Both the position numbers and the translations under genes were made by a program. Positions 28,235-38,443 of a stretch of DNA of 64,000 bases are shown piece by piece. The notes under the pieces were generated by a model, which had not been told where the DNA came from, did not search any database, and saw only the letters and a program-made list of their open reading frames with translations. Each line of letters starts with the position of its first letter. The first letter of the stretch is position 1. Where the stretch lies: the NCBI GenBank assembly GCA_020342235.1, contig CP073213.1, positions 1,838,501 to 1,902,500 of the forward strand, written 5' to 3'. The DNA is from Saccharomycopsis phalli. Its lineage: Eukaryota; Ascomycota; Saccharomycetes; Ascoideales; Saccharomycopsidaceae.

Positions 28235-28975
28235 ATGTTCAACATTTTGAACGTATTGAACCGCCTAGTCCTGTTGGGATTCTTAGTTGCAATATTTTGC
28301 GTTCTACTAGCCGTGTTTATTCCCTCTTTACACTGGCTACTTGATTATGGAAAAACATATTCCCACCACTCCAGATTCTTCAACATCTACTTACCCAAAG
28401 CCTGGTTTACGCATTTCTATGTCCTTTCCTCGGTGCTTTCAATAGTGTGCCTATTTTTGAAGCCAAACATTGTCACTGTACTAGTAGTGATTCATTCCTG
28501 TCGGCGTTTACTTGAATGCTTATATGTTTCAGTATTCAACCCGGCATCGAAGATTCACATAAGTCATTATCTAGTAGGGATATTTTTCTATACGAGTTTA
28601 AACATTAGTCTATTCTGTTTGCCAGAATCGTCTGGCTGGTCCTCCTGGTCTAGTTTGGTGGTGGCGTGGTTTTTCTGCCTTCAGATGGATCAATTTGTCA
28701 ACCATTCTATACTAGCCAAAACTAAAAAGTACTTGTATCCTTCGAGGCATTTATTCAGACTAGTCACCAATCCCCATTATTTCGATGAAATATTAATTTA
28801 TTTACTGCTAAACGTTTTGATTTATATCAATTATAACCAGCTTAATTTAAATTTTGTCTTGATTGAAATCTGGGTTCTTATTGACTTGGTGGTTTCAGGC
28901 CACAATACTTGGAAATATTATAGACGCACTCATCAGACACCCGCCAAGTATATAATAATACCCTATATATATTAA
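28235..28975 (+). CDS. DFG10: Polyprenol reductase Dfg10 (SRD5A3 family)
   Basis: This 246-aa protein (Dfg10 is 253 aa in S. cerevisiae) belongs to the steroid 5-alpha-reductase family. Dfg10/SRD5A3 acts in the ER in the conversion of polyprenol to dolichol, the lipid carrier for N-glycosylation. Family marks are LPKAWFTHFYVLSS, HSCRRLLECLYVS and, near the C-terminus, VTNPHYFDEILIY, the SRD5A-type cofactor segment. Six or so hydrophobic helices are visible. The first ATG is at 28235. The frame is open further upstream only with non-ATG codons. It stops 1 bp before the convergent COG7 stop codon. Confidence 0.9.
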   Translation: MFNILNVLNRLVLLGFLVAIFCVLLAVFIPSLHWLLDYGKTYSHHSRFFNIYLPKAWFTHFYVLSSVLSIVCLFLKPNIVTVLVVIHSCRRLLECLYVSVFNPASKIHISHYLVGIFFYTSLNISLFCLPESSGWSSWSSLVVAWFFCLQMDQFVNHSILAKTKKYLYPSRHLFRLVTNPHYFDEILIYLLLNVLIYINYNQLNLNFVLIEIWVLIDLVVSGHNTWKYYRRTHQTPAKYIIIPYIY

Positions 28976-28976
28976 T

Positions 28977-29873
28977 CTAGTTCTTTCCAAAGAAGTTCAT
29001 GAATCCACTCAATGCCCCTGTCCCTTCCTTTTTCTCTTCCACTGGTTCTAGCTCAGGTGAAGTTGATACGGCCTCTTCAATTGATATGTTGGCGTGGTCT
29101 TCAATAGCAAGGTTCTGCTTCTCATTTAGTTTGGCTTCCTTTTCTTTTTCAATGTCGTCAATAAATTTGTTGTATATGGTTTCATAGAATGTAATGTTCT
29201 TGAAGAACTCCCTCAATTCAATCAACGAATCTATTTTATTCAATAAATCTTTATCTGAAATCTCATTTCCTTCTTCATTTTGACTCTGTAACTGCTCGGT
29301 CAAGATTTCCTTCAATATATCCAAAGAATTTTTAAAGGATGTTGTGGTGATGACAATATTTTCTTCTTGCGTTTCATCGGAGTTGGTTGGGGCATATTGT
29401 TGTGCTGATTGAGTTTTATCAATAGTCGCAATGAATTTGGCAGTGTCAAATAGCTTCAAGACACTCGCCAAATTGGACTTGACCTTTTTCAAGTTTATTA
29501 AAATATTAATTGCTCCTTCTTTGTTTGCATTCATCTTTTGGAAATTATCACTAATGTGGTTGCTGTCGTTTTTCAATTCGTTCACTAGCGACTCAATATT
29601 TTCAATATAATATTGCAACCTAGTGATATTATCCTGCTCATCGCTTCCTACTATCTGGTATGTTTTCTTGATTTCGTTTATACCGCGTTGTAGGTCTATC
29701 TGCAAACTGCTAATGCTTCCGCCCAAGTTGTTCAAGATAGTCGTCAAATCCTTGAGCAAAATTAAAATATTATTGTTGTTATTCAAATTCTGACGTGGCA
29801 CCGTAAATATAGAATCGATAAATTCTATTGGCGAGTAGTCCTCATTATCAAATACTGTCAATATATCTGTCAT
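28977..29873 (-). CDS. COG7: Conserved oligomeric Golgi complex subunit Cog7-like
   Basis: This 298-aa protein resembles yeast Cog7 (279 aa), a lobe B subunit of the COG tether for retrograde vesicles at the Golgi. The N-terminus (DILTVFDNEDYSPIEFIDSIF) has the short acidic motif followed by F-x-D typical of COG subunits. Coiled-coil helices follow. The segment SFKNSLDILKEILTEQLQ and then LLNKIDSLIELREFFKN aligns well in pattern with the Cog7 C-terminal part. Yeast Cog7 is much shorter than its animal counterpart, and the size here agrees. The sequence family diverges fast, so the call is probable rather than certain. Confidence 0.72.
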   Translation of the reverse strand: MTDILTVFDNEDYSPIEFIDSIFTVPRQNLNNNNNILILLKDLTTILNNLGGSISSLQIDLQRGINEIKKTYQIVGSDEQDNITRLQYYIENIESLVNELKNDSNHISDNFQKMNANKEGAINILINLKKVKSNLASVLKLFDTAKFIATIDKTQSAQQYAPTNSDETQEENIVITTTSFKNSLDILKEILTEQLQSQNEEGNEISDKDLLNKIDSLIELREFFKNITFYETIYNKFIDDIEKEKEAKLNEKQNLAIEDHANISIEEAVSTSPELEPVEEKKEGTGALSGFMNFFGKN

Positions 29874-29959
29874 ACGTTATCCTACTGGTTCAATCCCAAA
29901 TGGCTGTCCGCCCGCCTATGCTTGTTTAACGTGACTTGATTTTCTGTTTTTACGCCGCC

Positions 29960-32548
29960 ATGTCCATAAAAGGAGAGGATGTCAAGGCCAAGCTTCGGCC
30001 GTTTGGGATTATATTTGAAAGTAATCTCCGCGATTTAATCAAGGGAATCCGTTCAAATAAAGAGCCAGAGTCGCAGTCCAAGTTTTTAGAAAATGCCATT
30101 AACGAATGCCGGCTGGAGGTGAAGTCTTCGGATATGGAGATAAAAACCATGGCAATCTTGAAATTGTGCTACTTGGAGATGTATGGTTTTGACATGTCAT
30201 GGTCCAATTTCAATATCTTGGAGGTCATGGCTTCGTCGAAGTTCCAACAAAAGAGAGTGGGCTATCTAGCTGCGTCCCAAGCTTTTAGAAATGACGACGA
30301 TGTGCTAATGCTCACGACCAATTTACTAAAGAAAGACATTAACTCCAGTTCATACCATGATGTGGGTATTGCTTTAAGCGGAGTTTCACAGATTGTCACT
30401 CCAGACTTGGCGCAAGATGTGACCGAAGATATAGTAAAAATGCTCAGTCACAGTAAGCCATATATCAGAAAGAAGGCGGTGCTATCGCTATACAAGATCT
30501 TTTTACAGTATCCAGAGGCTTTGAGAACATCGTTCCAGCGGCTATGTGATAAGTTGGACGATGAAGATGAGTCTGTGATGGGGGCAACAGTGACAGTTAT
30601 ATGTGAATTGGCAAAGAAAAACCCAAAAAACTTTATCAGCTTGGCTCCGAAATTGTATGACATCTTGTCTGAGACGAAAAATAACTGGGTGATTATTCGT
30701 TTGTTGAAATTGTTTTCTTCCTTAACTAAAATTGAGCCCCGTTTGAAAGCAAGGTTGATTCCTAAGATATTGGATATTATGGAGACAACTAAGGCTACAT
30801 CATTGACTTATGAATGTATCAATTGTATTGTCATCGGTGAAATGTTGGATGATACCAATTTAGATGTTGCGAGAGTCTGTGTTGAAAGCCTCAGTCAGTT
30901 CTTTTTGAACTTGGACCCAAACTTGCAGTTTGTCGGGCTATTAACACTTAATAGAATTGCCAAAATCCAGCCTAGTATAATCGAATCATCAACTGTCATC
31001 ATACTGAGTTTGAAGCATCCTGATTTGTCAATTAGAGAGCAAGCTTTGGAGTTGTTGGACTATATTGTTTCAGAAGATAATCTTGAGGAAATTGTATCCC
31101 TACTAATTTTGCAGCTTAAATCGGAAACTGTCTTGTCAGAGGGGTTTAGATTGAACATTATCGATAAGATAATTAGTATTTGTGTCAAAGACGATTACGA
31201 TAACGTCACTGATTTTGACTGGTTCATCAGTATGTTGGCCAAACTCACAAATTTTGCTGCATTAAACAATATCTGTAAAGCGGGCTATAGCCTTGGGATA
31301 GTTTATCAAAACCTTGGGGTCAGAGTTCCGTCTGTTCGGCCTATTATGGTAAATGCTTTGGTGGAATTGGTTAGGGATAAGCAAGTCAGTGGCATGCTAA
31401 GTTGTATGCCTGAAATTTTCTGGGCTCTTGGTGAATACGCAAGTATGATAAACGACCCTAATTCGCTATTGATTGATTTAATGGACATATACGGGAAAGG
31501 AATTTCTAACCAAGAGAATGAAGAAAATGAAAAGGACTATAATTCCTTTGTGATGGTGTTTATTCCGGCTTTGGTCAAAATATTCAGTTCTTATGCTAAT
31601 CTGAATGAAAATTATATATGGAATTTCACGGAGAAAATCACGGTGCTAAGTCAAGTTACTCGGTTGATTGATTTCCTTACGCAGTTTTCGATAAGCCGGA
31701 GCTTTATCATTCAGGAGCGATCAATTGAATTTCTTGAATTGTTAAAACTAATTAAGGATTCGTTAGAAGAACTTGAGGATGATTCGTTGCAGGCACCGTT
31801 ATTATTGACAGCTGCTCTTCCGTCTCTTTTTAATTCGTGGGAATTGAATCCTGTTGGCAAGGATTCGCAAAAGAAAATTGCATTACCAGAAGATTTGGAT
31901 TTAGATCAGGAGATTTATCCCTTGGATGCTGAGTACGATAATGAGGATTATTATTTAAACTTTCGAAATAATGATCAATTTTCTGATATTGAGTCTAAAC
32001 AATCTAGTGATGATGAATTCAATCAATACAGCAATCCTCTTTTGGGATTTGATAGTGAGTTTAACGACGAGAATTCCTCCGATTCTACACTTGAAAAGAG
32101 AAGGTTACAAAGAATAGACAAGCAGAAGTCTGATCCATTTTATTTATCAAACAATAGACCCGAAAGCAAATCACAATCACCTAATCCTCAAAATACAAGT
32201 ATAGAAGCTGCTGTCCTGATCAAGAAGAAGAAGCCCAAGACTAAACCTATTGTGTTGAAGGATGAAACAGTTGGTGGGGATGACGAAGTAAGCAAGCCTG
32301 TCAAGGAGTCCAAATCTAAGTCGAAGAAGAACATTTTGAAAATTGATTCGTCAAAGTTAGAAAACTTGGACGTGAATATGGAGTCTGCCATGGGGGAATC
32401 AGCACCATATGTGGTTGATGAATATACTGTCCCAGAGGAGTTGGTAGTGGTTCCAAAAAAGAAAAAATCAAAGAAGAAGAAGCAAAAGGATGGCAATATT
32501 GTTCAGGTCAAAAGGAAGACAACTAAGAAGAAAATATTGTTGGAGTGA
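29960..32548 (+). CDS. APL5: AP-3 adaptor delta subunit
   Basis: This 862-aa protein is delta-adaptin of AP-3, which carries alkaline phosphatase and Vam3 from Golgi to vacuole. The adaptin N-terminal HEAT-repeat trunk spans about residues 5-560. Characteristic stretches are FESNLRDLIKGIRSNK, KTMAILKLCYLEMYGFDMSW, KRVGYLAASQAF and PYIRKKAVLSLYKIF. The C-terminal hinge/ear is low-complexity: an acidic, Asn-rich region (about 650-720) followed by Lys-rich patches (KKKKPKTK; KKKKSKKKKQK). In AP-3 delta the ear-like end interacts with Vps41. The first ATG is at 29960. Confidence 0.93.
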   Translation: MSIKGEDVKAKLRPFGIIFESNLRDLIKGIRSNKEPESQSKFLENAINECRLEVKSSDMEIKTMAILKLCYLEMYGFDMSWSNFNILEVMASSKFQQKRVGYLAASQAFRNDDDVLMLTTNLLKKDINSSSYHDVGIALSGVSQIVTPDLAQDVTEDIVKMLSHSKPYIRKKAVLSLYKIFLQYPEALRTSFQRLCDKLDDEDESVMGATVTVICELAKKNPKNFISLAPKLYDILSETKNNWVIIRLLKLFSSLTKIEPRLKARLIPKILDIMETTKATSLTYECINCIVIGEMLDDTNLDVARVCVESLSQFFLNLDPNLQFVGLLTLNRIAKIQPSIIESSTVIILSLKHPDLSIREQALELLDYIVSEDNLEEIVSLLILQLKSETVLSEGFRLNIIDKIISICVKDDYDNVTDFDWFISMLAKLTNFAALNNICKAGYSLGIVYQNLGVRVPSVRPIMVNALVELVRDKQVSGMLSCMPEIFWALGEYASMINDPNSLLIDLMDIYGKGISNQENEENEKDYNSFVMVFIPALVKIFSSYANLNENYIWNFTEKITVLSQVTRLIDFLTQFSISRSFIIQERSIEFLELLKLIKDSLEELEDDSLQAPLLLTAALPSLFNSWELNPVGKDSQKKIALPEDLDLDQEIYPLDAEYDNEDYYLNFRNNDQFSDIESKQSSDDEFNQYSNPLLGFDSEFNDENSSDSTLEKRRLQRIDKQKSDPFYLSNNRPESKSQSPNPQNTSIEAAVLIKKKKPKTKPIVLKDETVGGDDEVSKPVKESKSKSKKNILKIDSSKLENLDVNMESAMGESAPYVVDEYTVPEELVVVPKKKKSKKKKQKDGNIVQVKRKTTKKKILLE

Positions 32549-32790
32549 TGTCTTATATGCTAAGATTCTTATGTGCAGCATAGTCCAGTGTATATAATAA
32601 TCCCCTACATTTTAGTAATTAATATGCATTGGCCCGCCTCGAAATGCTTTTATTCCATACTATGATTTCAGTAAAGCCGACATTCAGCTCAGGTAAATAC
32701 CATAACAAGTTACCCTATCTATCTCCATGAAACGAGCCTATATATTTACCTCTCTGGAAGTAAAATTAGGGGTTTTGAATAATTACAAAG

Positions 32791-33674
32791 ATGAGTGCTG
32801 GCGTTGCTGTTGCTAATAGGGGACAATTCTTGAGTCGTAAGTATCTAAGACTGTTCAAAGCTTTAGATGTAGCTACTTTTTATTCATATACCTTCTTGGA
32901 TGGTGAATTAATGCAAGGAAGGTACTTCTCAAGTAGCTTCTAAAAATGACATTGAACCAAAATAAGAATAAATAGGTGCGATATTGGCCAAATGATCCAA
33001 AATATACTAACTTAAAAGATCAACAGGATTATAACCATTCCACTGACGAAGAATATAAGAAGTTGAGACACCAAGCCGAGCAAGAATTCAATCGACGAAA
33101 GGAACTATCTGAGCAGTCTCAAAAAGCGTACAAGAGCGGAGACAAGGAGTTGGCACATCAGTTGTCAGAACAAGCTAAGCAACACCTCGAAAAAGCCAAC
33201 AGATACAATGAGCAGGCCGCAGATTATGTGTTTCGTGCCAACAACACCGATAGCAACTTCCAGGAAATTGATTTACATGGATTGTATGTTGCTGAAGCCG
33301 AGGCTATTCTCAAGAAGCGCATGGAAAACGATATCAGAACGGGAGCTAAAGAGCTCCATGTTATTGTTGGAAAGGGTATTCATTCCCAAGGCGGTGTAGC
33401 CAAGATCAAGCCAGCAGTAGAGCAATTATGCGCCGAGTCTAGATTGGATTGTCATGTTGACCCTAAAAATAGTGGGGTTTTGATTGTGAAATATGCTGGT
33501 GCCAACCTTGACAATATCTCGCACCAACCACAGCAACATAACCAACCACAATATCAACCACAACACGGCAATAACAACAATAATAACAATGGTAACAATA
33601 GTGGCACCGGTAATCCTATCATTGATGCTGTTATACAATTGTTTTGCTTGTGCCTCAAGAATAATAGGAATTAA
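32791..33674 (+). CDS. DUF1771-Smr domain protein, YPL199C type (spliced)
   Basis: Exon 1 is 32791-32836 and exon 2 is 33019-33674, giving 233 aa. The 182-nt intron has donor GTAAGT, a perfect TACTAAC branch (33005-33011) and acceptor AAG. This model restores an ATG: the conserved frame otherwise has none, and an in-frame TAG sits at 32973. The DUF1771 region (YKKLRHQAEQEFNRRKELS...) is at about residues 25-85. The Smr domain is at about 93-170, with the signature EIDLHGLYVAEAE and VIVGKGIHSQGG. Smr domains bind or cut nucleic acid. The tail is Gln/Asn-rich and ends in a Cys-containing hydrophobic stretch (AVIQLFCLCLKN). S. cerevisiae YPL199C (240 aa) has no settled function. Confidence 0.87.
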
Positions 33675-33731
33675 GCTGCCATATTTTTTTGCAATGAACT
33701 TTAAAGCGTGTCATTTAACGGATGATTGTAA

Positions 33732-34272
33732 TTAATAGCTGGTATTTCGGGAAATTACTTGCTCTTTTCCCTCGTTGTATTCTATAGGAAACTTGTTCTG
33801 TATTTCATCGTGTATTGGCTTCAAGTGACGCTCGCACCACAACAATTTTTTATGTGAGTCGTTAAAAATTTCTTTAAATGATTCCTTTGATCCATTATTT
33901 CCATTAACATTGTTCTTCAAGTCTTCTAATTTCTTGCTGACCTCCTCTTCCAATGATTTCAATTCCATTGACTTCGCCTTGAGCATTCCAGACCTAATAG
34001 TTAGTACATACTCAAAATGAAAATTTGGTAAAGACTCACGTCTGTGCTTGCGTGGCTAAGGCCTTGTCTAAAATACTGTTGTTATTGTTGATGGAGCTGT
34101 TCAAAGTGTCGTACAAAAAGTCTACTGAACTGAAATTCAGTAGCTGATTATTGGCTCCTCCAGACTCTGTAGTACCATATGAAGAAATTGATTCACTGTA
34201 ATCGCTGGTATTCGAAATATCAGATGGTCCCACAGCAAATGACTGACTGTTAATGCTGGGTCTTGACGACAT
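33732..34272 (-). CDS. KXD1: KxDL/BLOC-1 subunit Kxd1-like (spliced)
   Basis: Exon 1 is 34272-34040 and exon 2 is 33993-33732, giving 164 aa. The 46-nt intron has donor GTGAGT, branch TACTAAC and acceptor TAG. The junction reads ATQAQT|SGMLKAKSMELKSLEEE, a continuous coiled coil typical of the KxDL family. In yeast the BLOC-1 complex, including Kxd1, acts on endosomes as a Rab5 (Vps21) GAP adaptor. The N-terminus is a Ser/Asn-rich disordered arm (about 1-45). The C-terminal helix carries the residues KKLEDLKNN. The identity is inferred from the coiled-coil pattern, so another BLOC-1 subunit is possible. Confidence 0.68.
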
Positions 34273-34395
34273 AATAGTATAGGTTTACTTTTGTTGCCGC
34301 TACATATATATATATATATATGGACTATGCACCCTACCGCACACCCCAATATTTACTACAGACATCTTTGGCCATGTCATAAACTATTGAATTCA

Positions 34396-35765
34396 CTATA
34401 ACAATTTTGAGTGTTTAATATCGCCCCTAAGACGGTAAATAAACACAGTCAATCCAAGAATTAAGAAAAGTAAGATGTAAATAAATGTCTTTATACTGTT
34501 GAAAACCTTGTCTGTAGAATCCTTGTCAATAGCAGCCTTCTCGATGGCAGCTTTTCTAAAGGTCTCCTTCTCAAGCTTTTTATCCTTTTCAGACAAAAGA
34601 ATATTTTGCAACTTTCTGTCTATTTCCTTCAAGTATGTTTCTAACTGAATGTTTTGGGCATTCAATTGATGAACCTTTTGGGTCAACTGAGTGTTATCAT
34701 CGGTAAATTTACTAATGTAGGATCTTAACTTGGAGTCTAACTTGGAGTCTAACCCATTGATCTGTTCCATAATGTGATTCAAATTCTCCTTGTTAAGCCC
34801 GGTAGATGCAGGGATGATTGCCTCTTTTTTGGATTCCTGTTCGTTCTTTTGGATTGCAGCCATCGGCTGCTTGATGCGAGATCCATCAGCCTTTTCAGTT
34901 ACAACCACAGGCTGAGCCGCAAGCTCAATAGAAGAATATTTCTGCTCAGTTTGTAAAATACTCTTGTATACTTGGACCTTAAAAATCTCATAGGCTTCGC
35001 GCTTGTTAGTCTCGCCACTCTTTGCACTGGCACCAATAATGAAATTGTTTTCATTTGGAGGAATTTTGAAGCGGTTGGTCTCAAAGCAAATCTTATTGTC
35101 AATAGACACTTTAAATTGGTGTTTGAATTCATCATAGCTGATTCTGATGGTAGCTGGAACTTGGGAGTTCTGATATCCAATGATACATCTTCCAAAAGCC
35201 TTGTTATGGAAGTTTGGATCGTCAGAGTTAAGAGTGTTTGATCCATCATTTGCGTATCCCGCAAGACTGCTTCCCAACGGACCATTACTGTCAACAGCAA
35301 TGGCAAAACCATCGAACCGGGTAGGCCCCCCATATAAACCAGTGTCTGATTGAACTAACTTTTCCACGTTTCCAGTAGAATCATTCAAAAGCCAGAATAT
35401 TAACCCGTTACCTGTTTTCCCAACTTCGCCAAGGGCTCTAAAAACAAAATCAATGGTCCATGATTGTTTACTCAATTTGAAGTTCTTGTTCCAAAGAGAC
35501 CCTTCGTAACGGCCATCTTTCTCTGGAGTCAACAAGAATCTACCATTATTCACGGTAGCACTCCCTTTGATATCCCAGTCTTAACAGTTAGTATTGACAT
35601 CTCAAATCAGCTGAAAATACACATACTTGGTAAATCACGAGGACTATTCAAGTCAACAATTTTAGGCAACGATAAGCCCTTGTCAATATTTATATTATCC
35701 TCTTCCTGATGAGCACATGCCAAATTAATTATTAACAAATTGAATATTAACCCCACTAATCTCAT
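34396..35765 (-). CDS. EMP47: L-type lectin cargo receptor, Emp46/Emp47 type (spliced)
   Basis: Exon 1 is 35765-35627 and exon 2 is 35579-34396, giving 440 aa (Emp47 is 445). The 47-nt intron has donor GTATGT, branch TACTAAC and acceptor AAG. Exon 1 encodes a signal peptide (MRLVGLIFNLLIINLACA). The L-type lectin domain (about residues 30-255) includes LYGGPTRFDGFAIAVDSNG. A coiled-coil stalk (about 300-395) and one transmembrane helix (FIYILLFLILGLTVFIY) precede a short cytosolic tail ending KHSKLL. The terminal Leu-Leu and nearby lysines resemble the COPII-export/COPI-return signals of Emp47 (KTKLL). It probably carries glycoproteins between ER and Golgi. A further in-frame ATG at 35837 would bury the signal peptide. 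Confidence 0.92.
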
Positions 35766-37314
35766 CGTTTCAGTTTGTGATTTTGTGATTTGTTCTTTTC
35801 GCTTCGGTGTCGGTTGTATGGTTGCGAGCTCTTTCATGAAACACTCGAGAATTCGTACTAGGCATCAGAGTACCTCCTAACAATGAAAGGGGTTGTTCGC
35901 GCTATTTATCGTGCATGGTCGTAAAATAAAGGCGGTCGGTACCTACTTATCAATAGATATTGTTCAGTAAGAAGTTTTGGCCATGGTTGTATCCTGATTC
36001 ATCTGTATTCGAACCACTGGTACCAAATATGGCTGACAATGACCTGCTAAAAGCATTAGTTCTCCTTTTTTAGTAGTTGGAATACGCCTTGTTCGAATGG
36101 ATGGATGAATTATATAAGTAACAGACAATATTCTCAAAAGACGGCACTTTAGATGGACCTCTCTAATGAGGGTTGCACATATGTTTACCTTACATACAAT
36201 TGTATCAATTGTATTAATGATAATCAAATAAAATTTTATATATTTGTCTTTATCATGTGAATACAAGGTACTGGTTTCACTACATGTTTGTATGTTGGAG
36301 CATAGAAACGCAGCTATCTCTTCACAAGTGAGGCATACTAGCCAAAGATGGAAATCGTTAGTAAGAGAGCCCAAAAAGTTATTGTATAAGAAACTGCTCG
36401 ACCATTAAATTGGCAGAGGTGAATTTTACGTATATTAAGTTGTAAGAGCACATCTGTAACCTTTTGAATAATGTATTGGAACCCCAATACTCTTGCACTC
36501 ACCGAAGTACTATGATAATGCCATGTTCATTACTAGATCAAAGATAATTCTGGCATTTCAAATTTAGACGACTAATATTATTTGAAAATTCTCAAGCGTC
36601 AGTATTATCCTGTTCTTGGTAGTACCAAAATACCTCTTTTGGGGAACTAGTTGTAATTTTTGGGTATATACTCAAAATGTAAAAACGTTCAATTAAACTA
36701 AATCGCCACTAATGTATACTTTAATAATAAAAACAGTTTATAAATTAGAAATCTATTCTAGATTTATGTAAATATCATGATTTTGGACTACCACCTAACT
36801 GCTAATTGTAAATTAACTTTTATCGTTGCATGAAGTGTTGTTAGTCATGTTCATCCAAAATCTTTCAATCAGGTCTTTATTGGCTTAGAATTTTGTTTGC
36901 TAAATAAATCATGATATATCAAACTTCAAAATACTTTCACGTAATATACTGGTCTAGATCTAACCTCATTAGTAATTACCATTCGATGGCACAAATAGCA
37001 AACAATGGTAGCTAAGTGCTTAATCAATTTTCCATATTAACTACGTAATTTACAAAATTTTAATGATCTCCTATATTTTGACAGCCTATTATTCTTTAGT
37101 TCCACATGCTTATCCAGTGTGACTTGTGCATGTACCACTGTCTAATTCTCTGCGTCATTAAAAATAAGCAAAACCTCCAAGGCAAACTACAATATAGGCC
37201 ATATTCGATTAATCAAAATTCTAATGTGGTAGACCATTATTTGTGAACCGTGTTCCTCTGGGCGAATTATTTAGGGATCGGGCGTAGAGTTTTCGCATTC
37301 GTTTTTCACGAAAG
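35766..37314. other. Largest gene-free stretch (1.5 kb), AT-rich
   Basis: This lies between the divergent EMP47-type and Gfd2-type genes. A frame at 35964-36374 (minus, opening at TTG) lacks domain similarity. GGTTCGAATAC on the minus strand near 36007-36017 resembles a pol III B box, but no tRNA stems form around it. No long terminal repeats or other element ends were seen by eye. It could contain a non-coding RNA, a replication origin or a decayed gene. Confidence 0.4.
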
Positions 37315-38424
37315 ATGCTTCGAGCGGTGAGACCAAAATTGAGAAATTGTTACTCCATAAAGAGTTCCGTCAAGTATGACAAAACACATATTCTTTCGGA
37401 CTTCAACGAATTACCTGATACCCATGAATTCAGCAAGCCGATGCAAACGGTAAAGTCATTTGAAGGCCCTCCACTTCGTGCAGCATTGGACCAGATAGAC
37501 TATAAGATGAAGTTTTGTGAGGAGACTAGTGATAAGCCATATAGCAAAGAAAGTTACGACTTATTGAAGAATTGGATTAACTGGGTGGAATCTCGCAAAA
37601 CCACGTTGATTTCTGTTGATTTGGAGGTGTGCGAACGCAACAACAAGGAACCTCTAGAAATAGGTATATCGATTGTTGATTTCAAAAACCAAAAGACATC
37701 GCAATTTCCTAATTTCCTCAATCTTCATTTCATAATTTCCGAAAACTATTCTCGTTCCAATAGGCTCTATGTCCCTGATAACAAGTTGAAGTTCATTGGA
37801 GGAACTTCCTATGTTATATCCAAGAATGATTTCCCGGATATATTCAACCATATTTTTGAGAAATACGGGGTACAAAATGTCGTCAAGGATGGTCCTTATA
37901 CGTTTGATAACCCCCCAGCAGTAGCATTGGTTGGGCATAATTTCAGCGCCGACCTAATGTTCTTAAAAAAGTGCTTTAAGTTAACAATTGCTCCAGAAAT
38001 ACCAGTTCTTGATACACTTACAGCATGGAATTTGACATTTGATAAAGTCCACAGAAAAAGGTCGAAATTGTCGTACATTCTTCATCGTCTAAACATTCCT
38101 GGGGTGTTCCTTCATAACGGAGCTAATGACTGCTACTATACGTTAATTGCTCTCTTAAAATTGCTTGATCCCGAATTACGTGTAAATCAGTATTGCAAGA
38201 ACTACGGAGAGTTGTACAATCCCGAAAATTATCAAAAATATTTCAAGGAAGGTGACTGTCCTCCACATGTAATGAATATTTTTGATGCAGATTTGGACGC
38301 TATATTACTGATGAGAGCAAAGAATGCAAAGAAGTTTCCGCCAAATAATGAGTTTTTAGGGAGTATAAGACTCAAAAAAGATAAAGTATTACAAAGATTA
38401 GATAATTATTGGGAATATCAATGA
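37315..38424 (+). CDS. Gfd2/YDR514C-type DEDD exonuclease-fold protein, probably mitochondrial
   Basis: This 369-aa protein has a basic N-terminus without acidic residues in its first 20 positions (MLRAVRPKLRNCYSIKSSVK), which looks like a mitochondrial presequence. The ribonuclease H-like core starts near residue 97 with LISVDLEVCE, giving the Asp-Glu pair. GHNFSADLMFL supplies a second Asp, LDTLTAW a structural motif, and FLHNGANDCYYTL the final conserved segment with Asp. This layout is that of S. cerevisiae Gfd2 and YDR514C. The family resembles 3'-5' exonucleases, but whether this member cleaves nucleic acid is inference. Confidence 0.78.
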   Translation: MLRAVRPKLRNCYSIKSSVKYDKTHILSDFNELPDTHEFSKPMQTVKSFEGPPLRAALDQIDYKMKFCEETSDKPYSKESYDLLKNWINWVESRKTTLISVDLEVCERNNKEPLEIGISIVDFKNQKTSQFPNFLNLHFIISENYSRSNRLYVPDNKLKFIGGTSYVISKNDFPDIFNHIFEKYGVQNVVKDGPYTFDNPPAVALVGHNFSADLMFLKKCFKLTIAPEIPVLDTLTAWNLTFDKVHRKRSKLSYILHRLNIPGVFLHNGANDCYYTLIALLKLLDPELRVNQYCKNYGELYNPENYQKYFKEGDCPPHVMNIFDADLDAILLMRAKNAKKFPPNNEFLGSIRLKKDKVLQRLDNYWEYQ

Positions 38425-38443
38425 GCTAAATAGGTTTACAACG

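Noticed and set aside
32791-32943. 50-codon frame as an independent small gene
   Set aside because: Its first 46 nt are better explained as exon 1 of the Smr-domain gene, ended by a strong GTAAGT donor. It may still be translated from unspliced RNA.
36007-36017. Pol III B-box-like GGTTCGAATAC on the minus strand
   Set aside because: The flanks do not pair as a T stem, and no A box is at the right distance.
35964-36374. 136-codon frame on the minus strand in the large intergenic gap
   Set aside because: It opens with TTG, has only late ATGs, shows no domain, and has odd composition for a coding sequence.
35766-37314. Possible solo LTR or other element remnant
   Set aside because: A TGTTGGAG-like start is present near 36291, but no matching end or flanking duplication was found.
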